Shown here one piece after another: positions 57,559 to 64,000 of a stretch of 64,000 bases of DNA (the stretch's first letter is position 1; every line of letters starts with the position of its first letter). This DNA comes from Cephalotrichum gorgonifer. Taxonomy: Eukaryota; Ascomycota; Sordariomycetes; Microascales; Microascaceae. The notes under the pieces were generated by a model. That model was not told the DNA's origin, did no database searches, and saw nothing but the letters and a program-made list of their open reading frames with translations. The translations under genes were made by a program, and so were the position numbers. The stretch is from NCBI GenBank assembly GCA_900312665.1, contig ONZQ02000004.1:1890693-1954692 (forward strand), read 5' to 3'.

Positions 57559-59938
57559 TCAAGGACGACGCCGCTTGACGTCTACGGGCTAGTTAGCAAA
57601 AGCTCGAACTGGACTCGGATCAAGGTTTAACTGAACGTACCATTCTGTCCCTCTAACAGAAGCTCTTCACCATCATCTCCCACGGGCCGTGGTCGTTTCC
57701 CGGATGGGCTAAGCGTATCCTTGAGACCGCTCTCGGTCTCATCCGCAAAGTCTCTCCAGTCGATCTCATTCGAGGGGTTTGCTGTTGAGTCCGGTACAGC
57801 GGTCTCGCCGTTCGCAATGTCGATCAGGTCGTTTTCGTCAAAGTCGACTTCATTCTCGCCCTCTCCGGCCAGTGTAGCCGTTACACTACTCTCGGCTTGC
57901 TCGCCTTCAGCGGCTGGGTCGTCGTCTGTTATGTCGATGAGGTCAAGTGCCCCGTTTTCGTGTGCGTATTCGTCTATGTCAGGGTTCTCTCCGGCATTGT
58001 AGCTGTCGTCGTAAGTATCATCTGGTACGGTGTTGAGGTTAGCCGTGGATCCGCTAGGAGTGTTGCATTTCGATTGATCTAGTCCATTCACCGTGTCTCT
58101 AGCAACCTGAGAGCCGAAGAGACACCGGTCGCAATAGCAGATGTGGTCGGGTGCAGGTGGGGAGTGCTGTTCTGTACCATTTTGAATTTCCGATTCCATC
58201 AGGCCTGCCTCCTTGAGTTCGACGATGTCGAGCTCCTCATTACCATCTTCGGTGATCTGGATGACTTCCGGGGCTTCAGGCGGTTGTGGCGTGAAGGTAT
58301 CGAGATCTACATAGTCGTTGTACTCCTCAACGTCGTTGGCATCGCCGGTATCGGCTGCCTCGGGTTCCCCTTCGGCAGGATCATGGCTGTACTCGGCTTG
58401 TTGTTCCTCGTCATGCTCGCTCTGGCCATCATCCACGTAGGCTGGAGCACCTTCGTCTGGCGAGCCATCGTCATCCTCTGCTTCTACCGACTGTGCGCCC
58501 TCATTCTCGCTGCTCTCATACATTTCTTCGTCCTCATCTTCATGGGCGTTCTGCAGACTGGCATGGGGTTGGAAACAGTAAATGACCTCATCAAGGCCCT
58601 TTCCGTTGAAGGCCTCATCGATCAACATCTCCAAGCGCCTCGCAGGATGTGGACGAATGACCAAGTTAGTGTAGAGGGTTCGGTGCAAATCGGGATCCTG
58701 GTTTTTTGCGAGCTGGTCGAAAATCTCGTGCAGCTGGCGAAGTGTAACCCCAGAAAGATGGTCACGGTGAGTTGACTAGTGGAATCAGTTAGCATCGGTG
58801 CGGGCTGGCACAACGTGGCGAAGTCGACACATACCTCAGAATATTCTAAGCCAAGCTCGTCAACCTGAAGAACGACTTCGTCCTCAGGGGCCAGATCATC
58901 AGTCAACTCTTCGCGGAATCTAGCCAGAAGGTTGTCGATGGTGAGGTCGAGGGCAGACACATCGTCAAAGAAGCCCATTTGTGTGTCGATGTTATCTTGG
59001 CCATGGATCAGAGGATACTCCTCATTCTTGTACGTTACGGTTATGTCCAACGAGGTGGCAGACGACACTCCCATGTCGTCCTGAGACTGGTCTGCGGAGA
59101 GGTTGTCGTGGGCTGCCGACTCTGCGTGCGAGCCTTCGTCGTACTGCTCGTCGTTCTGCTCGTCATGCTGCTCGTCGGATTGCTCTTCGACCTCCTCGTC
59201 GGCTTGCTCTTCGTTCTGCTCATCGTTCTGCTCTTCATCCTGAATCTCGTATTCATTTTCACCCTGTACATCGATTCGCTCGACACCATCGGCACCCTGC
59301 TCAGGTGTATCATCCTCATCCCGGCTTAGATCAATATCGGCATCCTCGGCTTGCGCAGCGGCATGCCCGTCGGACTCGGCGGGAAGAGCCTCGTAGTTGA
59401 GCGAAATATCAGGCTCTTCTTTCGAGAGTTCAAGCTCACCATCCTCTTCATATGTGATCTCGTGCTCCATCAACCCCTCATCTTGGCCCTGTTGATGATC
59501 AAGATTGATATCATCGCCGTGCACATTGTCGAGGTTCTCCTCCACTCCTTCTATCTCGCCTTGCTCCTGAGCCGTGGTATCGACATGCTCGGCGCTGAGC
59601 GCGAGCTCGGGCTCTTCCATGCTAATATCAAAGGATGGTGCGATCGCCGTAGTCTGATCGGTAGGGTTTGGCTTCATAGGCGCCGCAATAGAAGCATTAT
59701 CTCCAGACTGTGGGTGATCCTCCCAATCTATCTCGTTCAAGCTATCGTCTGCCACTGAGAGCGGCTGCGGGGCACTCGCACTACCGTTCTTCGCATCTTC
59801 TGCTACATCGGCGGGATCGACGCCAGGGTCGGGAAACGACCATTCGTTATCGGGGGCAGCAATATCGGCATCGTAGTTGATGAAGTCGGGATCGAGCGGC
59901 CCATCCAGGCGAGCCTGGGGCGCGGTTTCGGTCGACAT
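57559..59938 (-). CDS. Very acidic protein of unknown function with C-terminal basic signal
   Basis: Exons 59938-58835, 58775-57641 and 57581-57559 give 753 aa. I do not recognise the family. Residues 1-290 are Glu/Asp/Gln-rich and probably disordered, including DEQ-type repeats (EEQNDEQNEEQADEEVEEQ). The only compact region, about 300-470, starts DITVTYKNEEYPLI and continues DDVSALDLTIDNLLARFREEL, EDEVVLQVDELGLEYSE, VTLRQLHEIFDQLAKNQDP and HPARRLEMLIDEAFNGKGL. This may be a small folded domain split by the first intron. A motif N-E-I-D-W occurs twice (NEIDWEDH near the N-terminus and NEIDWRDF near the C-terminus). A Cys cluster CYCDRC lies in the second half. The last exon adds only DVKRRRP, a likely nuclear import signal, chosen because the preceding GT donor and TAG acceptor keep phase. 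A nuclear role is inference only. Confidence 0.8.
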
Positions 59939-60677
59939 GCCGGTTCTAGCTAGCTCCGCAGCTATTCTGATGGCAGTATGGATATCGAGAGTGTCAAAGA
60001 TGCCAGGTGCCGCTGGAAAAGAAAAGCCGTTTCCGGCAGGGATTCAACGGGGGAAATCGCTCGTAGTCGTCCTCCGGTGTGGCTGTGTTGCCTGGAAGGT
60101 ACGATCTTCAGGTAGCGCCTGCAGCTAGATCAAAGGGAAGGAGATGGTATCGGTGGCGGTTGCGAACCAAATAAAAAAAAAGTCATGTATTAGATGCGGT
60201 CACTAGAGTGAAATGTAGGTTGGAGGACAGGTGTACCCGTTGATGGGGGGAAAAGGTAGGAAGTGAAATTCGTTCGCTTTCGGAAAATATGATGATGGTG
60301 ATGCGCGTTTGGGAGTTTGGGAAAATGCGTGGTAAAATGGAAAGTGGGTCGGCTTGGCTTTGAGTGAGCGGGGCTTGCCTTGGCTTGGCTTGTATAATAT
60401 AGTTTCCATTGAGTGGTGTCAACAGGTGGACTGGAGCACGGACCAGGCGCCACTCGAGCAAGTCGTGGCCTGTCCCGCGAGATACTATTCGTTAATCCAA
60501 TAATCCGATCTAACGGGATTATTGATAGAGTGGAATTCAGGGTACGCACTCCACGGTCAAGCAGTGGACACCTACGACATCCATCCCACCTCGAATTGAC
60601 ACTCACCCACGCCGCATCAACCAGCAGGAACGGAACCACCCTCGCCAGTTTCACCGCAAACATCACACACATTCAAA
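59939..60677. other. Divergent promoter region acidic protein / coatomer delta
   Basis: 740 nt between divergent genes. The minus strand is pyrimidine-rich around 60,190-60,330 (leader of the acidic-protein gene). No gene was recognised. Confidence 0.5.
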
Positions 60678-62515
60678 ATGGTATGGCCTTTAACGCTAGC
60701 TTTGGGCGACGACGACGACGACGGGAGTTTGTGGACTCGAAGCTGACAGCTAGCCCCTATCTATAGGTTGTCCTCGCCGCCTCCATCTGCACGCGCGGGG
60801 GCAAGGCCGTCCTCTCGAGGCAGTTCCGTGAAATGCCACGGTCCCGGATAGAGGCGCTCCTAGCATCCTTCCCCAAGCTGGCGGATAGCGGGACGCAGCA
60901 TACCACAGTCGAGCAAGACAACGTTCGCTTCGTCTACCAACCCCTCGACGAGCTCTACATGGTCCTCATCACCAACAAGCAGTCCAACATCCTACAAGAC
61001 ATCGACTCCCTCCACCTCTTCGCCCAGGTAGTCAGCAGCATATGCAAGAGCCTTGATGAGCGAGAGATCCTTCGCCATGCCTACGACCTACTTAGCGCCT
61101 TTGACGAGCTGGTCACTCTTGGCTATCGCGAGAACTTGACTATTAGCCAAATCAAGACCTTCCTGGAGATGGAGAGCCACGAGGAGCGCATCCAGGAGAT
61201 TATTGCCAGGGTATGGAATCCCCTTCTTTTCGGCCGTCGTTAATCAACGACGATGCTAACTTGGCGTAGAACAAAGAGCTCGAAGCCACAGAGGAGAGGA
61301 AACGGAAGGCCAAGCAACTCGAGATGCAGCGAAAGGAAACCTCTAGGGCGACGCGCGGCGGAGCTGCTGGTCCCCGGACCCCATCCTATCCCACGTATAA
61401 CCCACCCTCGCGGCCAGCTACCCAAGATACCTACGACTCGTACGAGGCGGAGAAGAATAAGACATTCAGCAAGTGAGTGGGACACGACAACCTGTGGGAT
61501 CCTGTCTGTGATGTGTTCGGACTTAGCTAACCTCCACAGGCCTGCTGCTCTCAAGGGCAAGGGAATGCAGCTCGGTAAGAAGTCCAAGACGACCGACATG
61601 TTCGAGCGTGTCCGAGGTGAGATGGGTGCCGAGATAGACGACAGCCCTCTTGTGGCGCCCACCCCCCCGCGGCGGCGGCGGCGGCGGCGGCAGCGGAACC
61701 CCGCGCCTCGACCACCATGGATCGTGATGCGATCCATATCATCATCTCCGAGACGATCACGGCCAGTCTATCGCGTGAGGGTGCTGTCAACTCGTTGGCC
61801 GTCACAGGCGACCTGACTCTCCGCATCTCCGACCCGAGCCTGACGCGGGTACAGCTCGCGCTCACCGCAGACGCGTCACCCGGGGTCCAGTTCCGGACGC
61901 ACCCCAAGGTGGACCGCAACAGCTTCACCGCGAACAAGGTGATCCAGATGGCCAACACGGCCCAGGGCTTCCCTGTAAACAACTCGGTCGGCGTACTCCG
62001 GTGGCGCGCGGCGCCCAAGGTGGATGACCCCAGCGTCTGCCCCATCACGTTCACGGTGTGGATCAACAAGGATGCGGAGAAGTATAACATGACGGTCGAG
62101 TACGAGCTCACGGGTAGCGAACCCCTGAAGGACGTCAGCGTCCTCATCCCCTACCAGAGTGCGGAGCCGGTGGTCTCGAGCTTCGACGCGACGTACGACA
62201 TCATGGGCGACATGCTGGAGTGGACGATCGGGAACGTCGACGAGGATAACGCGACCGGGTCCTTCGAGTTCGAGGCCGAGGCGGATGACGAGAACGACTT
62301 CTTCCCCATGACGGTCCGGTTCCAAAAGCCATCGCCTTACGTGGACGTTGATGTATGTTCCCCCCCCCCTAAAAAGCCCCGAACCCTTCCCTGCGTTACA
62401 CGACTTGCTAACACGAGGGTTCCAGGTATCTACTGTCTCGCTCATTGACATGAACGAAGAGATCACATTCTCGAAGGACGTCAAGTGCTCCGCAGAGAAC
62501 TATGTCATTGAGTAA
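60678..62515 (+). CDS. RET2: Coatomer delta subunit (delta-COP), frame broken at a C7 run
   Basis: Exons are 60678-60680 (only the ATG), 60767-61210, 61270-61472, 61540-62352 and 62426-62515. The N-terminal longin-like domain VVLAASICTRGGKAVLSRQFREM is diagnostic for delta-COP, followed by LHLFAQVVSSICKSLDEREIL, the helical linker and the mu-homology domain (DAIHIIISETITASLSREGAVN, GDLTLRISDPSLTRVQLAL, FRTHPKVDRNSF, ending VKCSAENYVIE). Delta-COP is part of the COPI coat for Golgi-to-ER transport and is essential in yeast. The sum of exons is one base short of a whole frame. The frame changes at the C7 run 61662-61668, after EIDDSPLVAPTP. One extra C would turn the following GCG run into poly-Ala leading to TTMDRDAIHI. 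About 517 aa would then result. A sequencing or assembly error is the simplest explanation. Confidence 0.9.
61669..61695 (+). repeat. GCG trinucleotide run in coatomer delta
   Basis: About eight GCG/GCA units in a row immediately after the C7 homopolymer. In the frame of the downstream domain they encode a poly-Ala linker, and in the upstream frame poly-Arg. Such runs are prone to replication slippage and to sequencing error. Confidence 0.8.
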
Positions 62516-63042
62516 TGGGGGATCATGATCATGAGGCATGTCTGGCGGACCTTGTTGCTCGGGAGCATTTGCAGGTTTTGGCAGGTATCAAAAGTGAGAA
62601 TAGCTGGCGTGCGTGGACGGTAGACTATGGCGCCGCAGCGGAATCCATAAATGGATTATATTCGATATTTTATCCCCAAAGATACGAGATGATGGATGGA
62701 CGTAGTACCTATTCTCGTGGTTGATGTCGGCGATCCCAGCGCTGTTTTGTAGACCGCACTGTGGCACTGGAGTATTTTGGTATACTAGACACAGTGCGTA
62801 TAAAAGTGTAGTATACCTACCAGATCTTGAACTTCATTCATCGATATGTGCAGGTACGACGAGCTTGTTTCAGGCCGTACCACCGACTGCACCAGTCGGC
62901 GAGCAGAGTACGTAGAGGTCCACATCAACCGACACCACGTCTTCTCCGAAAGCTGAACGCGACACCAGGCCTGTCAGTGTTGAGTGCTCACTGCTTGACC
63001 CCGGCCATTTAGGAATTCGAATCCAGCCGGCCCAATAAAACA
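62516..63042. other. Intergenic between coatomer delta and APC4
   Basis: Co-directional spacer. Contains a perfect 7-bp hairpin (CCGACTG-CAC-CAGTCGG) at 62883-62899 and the promoter of the next gene. No gene was recognised. Confidence 0.5.
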
Positions 63043-64000
63043 ATGGTGACCGTCGCGCTCACGCCCTTCAGCGAGACGAAGTATGCGCAGCCCGCGCCGC
63101 CCGGGCTTCCGGCGAGCTCGCCGACGGTAGACCTCTCCGTCACCTGGGACGCCGATTCCGGGAACGTCCTTGTGTGCCGGCCGAGGGATGAGGTGGTCTC
63201 AAGGATCCACCAGGGAGGCCGGGGCCACGCGCCGGGGGTGACTGCGGTGAGGTGGAAGCCTGATGGTAAGTCGTCACGCTCTTATCTTGGCTTCATTTTT
63301 TTTCTCTATTATCCTTCTCTCTCCCCCTGTTATGAGAGAGGGTGAGAGGGCTGGGTATGGTCCGTTTGGCCGTTCTCACACTGGTTTCTAGGACAGTTCA
63401 TAGCCGTCGCGTGGGACGATGGGTACGTCCGTCTCATGGGCCTAGAGAACAACAAGGCGGCGCACAGCATCAGGGTTCTAGAAGGCGGAGGTGACGGATC
63501 GGCGGCAACCATATCCCACGTCGCGTGGACGAGCAACAGCGTGGCGAGGAAGTCAAATTCTGGTCAGGACAACGCGGGGTCGACGTGGAAAAGCGTCCTG
63601 GAGAAGGAGCCCTCCCTCCCTGACCTACCCCGCGATCTCATGTTTCTCGAGGTCGACACGGCGCTGCCGAGGATCAGTCCGCTCCCCAGCGGGAGTGCGG
63701 GCACGGGGTACGTTTCTCCCCTTTCTCCCGTCTCCTATCTTCGTGGAGGTCTGTTTTTTTTTGGCTGACTGCGCTCGGAGTTTAGGGAAGACGCCACGGT
63801 CTTCACCCTCAGGACGGGCATCGACTTCCTGTTCCAGCCCTTCAGGCCCGAGGACAGCGAGGAGGTGGCCGTCATGGTCGCCGGGACCGACGACAGCGAC
63901 GTGCACCTCAGCATCTACGACTCCTTCGCCATCGGCAGCTTCAAGTACCAGGTGCCGGGCGAAGCTGGTGGCGCCCGTCTGCGTCTCGCGCAGCACGCAT
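63043..64000 (+). CDS. APC4: Anaphase-promoting complex subunit 4, N-terminal part (runs off the window)
   Basis: Exons 63043-63265, 63392-63707 and 63786 to beyond the right edge. Junction phases agree (1, then 2). The visible part is the Apc4 WD40-like N-terminal domain: TVDLSVTWDADSGNVLVCRP followed by VTAVRWKPDG joined to QFIAVAWDDGYVRLMGLEN. The pattern of a bare W-x-P-D-G turn, then I-A-V-x-W-D-D-G, is the usual Apc4 signature. Apc4 is a scaffold of the cell-cycle ubiquitin ligase APC/C. The later conserved Apc4 long domain is outside the window, so the assignment rests on the WD40 blades alone. Alternatives (another WD40 protein) are less likely because of the order VTWD...RWKPDG...AWDDG. 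Confidence 0.75.

Noticed and set aside
58143..58775. 210-codon hydrophobic frame on the plus strand opposite the acidic-protein gene
   Set aside because: It is the mirror of GAG/GAC-rich codons, which read as CTC/GTC (Leu/Val) on the other strand. The minus-strand gene explains it fully.

Overview
The window is nuclear DNA of a filamentous ascomycete, most likely a Sordariomycete. The signs are short introns (mostly 50-150 nt) with GTRNGT donors, CTRAC-type branch points and CAG/TAG acceptors, GC-rich third codon positions in exons, and fungal-type gene families: a sedolisin, a Ycf1-type ABCC pump, a DUF2841 protein, an RMND1/Sif3-type DUF155 protein and Efm4. I cannot name the genus. Seventeen protein-coding genes are supported, with exon maps built by hand. 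The last one runs off the right edge.

Layout. 0.5-1.8 kb: mitoribosomal protein mL46 (+). 2.1-4.2 kb: PARN-like CAF1-family ribonuclease (-), with one apparent frame break. 5.5-10.3 kb: two RCC1-repeat genes arranged tail to tail. 12.5-14.7 kb: secreted sedolisin-type tripeptidyl peptidase (+). 16.4-22.5 kb: ten-exon vacuolar ABCC transporter (+). 22.5-32.7 kb: a gene-poor stretch with no recognisable gene. 32.7-34.8 kb: DUF2841 protein (+). 36.8-38.6 kb: DUF155 protein (+). 39.3-40.1 kb: EFM4 methyltransferase (+), convergent with the PP2A scaffold subunit (40.6-43.1 kb, -). 44.3-46.3 kb: phenylalanyl-tRNA synthetase beta chain (+), convergent with a myotubularin-type phosphatase (46.8-49.7 kb, -). 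50.6-51.6 kb: RPS3 (+), convergent with a NIPA-type Mg transporter (53.2-55.0 kb, -). 57.6-59.9 kb: a very acidic unrecognised protein (-). 60.7-62.5 kb: coatomer delta (+), with a frame break in a C7 run. 63.0 kb to the edge: APC/C subunit 4 (+).

The genes are mostly conserved housekeeping functions (translation, vesicle coat, phosphatase, cell cycle, vacuolar detoxification). They do not form a biosynthetic cluster or an obvious single pathway. No virus, transposon, CRISPR array or secure tRNA was seen.

The points most worth a second look are these. RPS3 ends at a TAG that is followed, in the same frame, by 83 codons of strongly coding-like sequence. The myotubularin gene has a single TAG followed in frame by 170 codons of acidic, internally repeated, protein-like sequence. 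One-nucleotide frame breaks occur in an essential gene (coatomer delta) and in the PARN-like gene. The RCC1 genes form an inverted pair sharing an intron position. GTAC-centred palindromic words recur in the intergenic DNA. Because an essential gene is broken at a homopolymer, sequence error must be excluded before any recoding idea is taken seriously.
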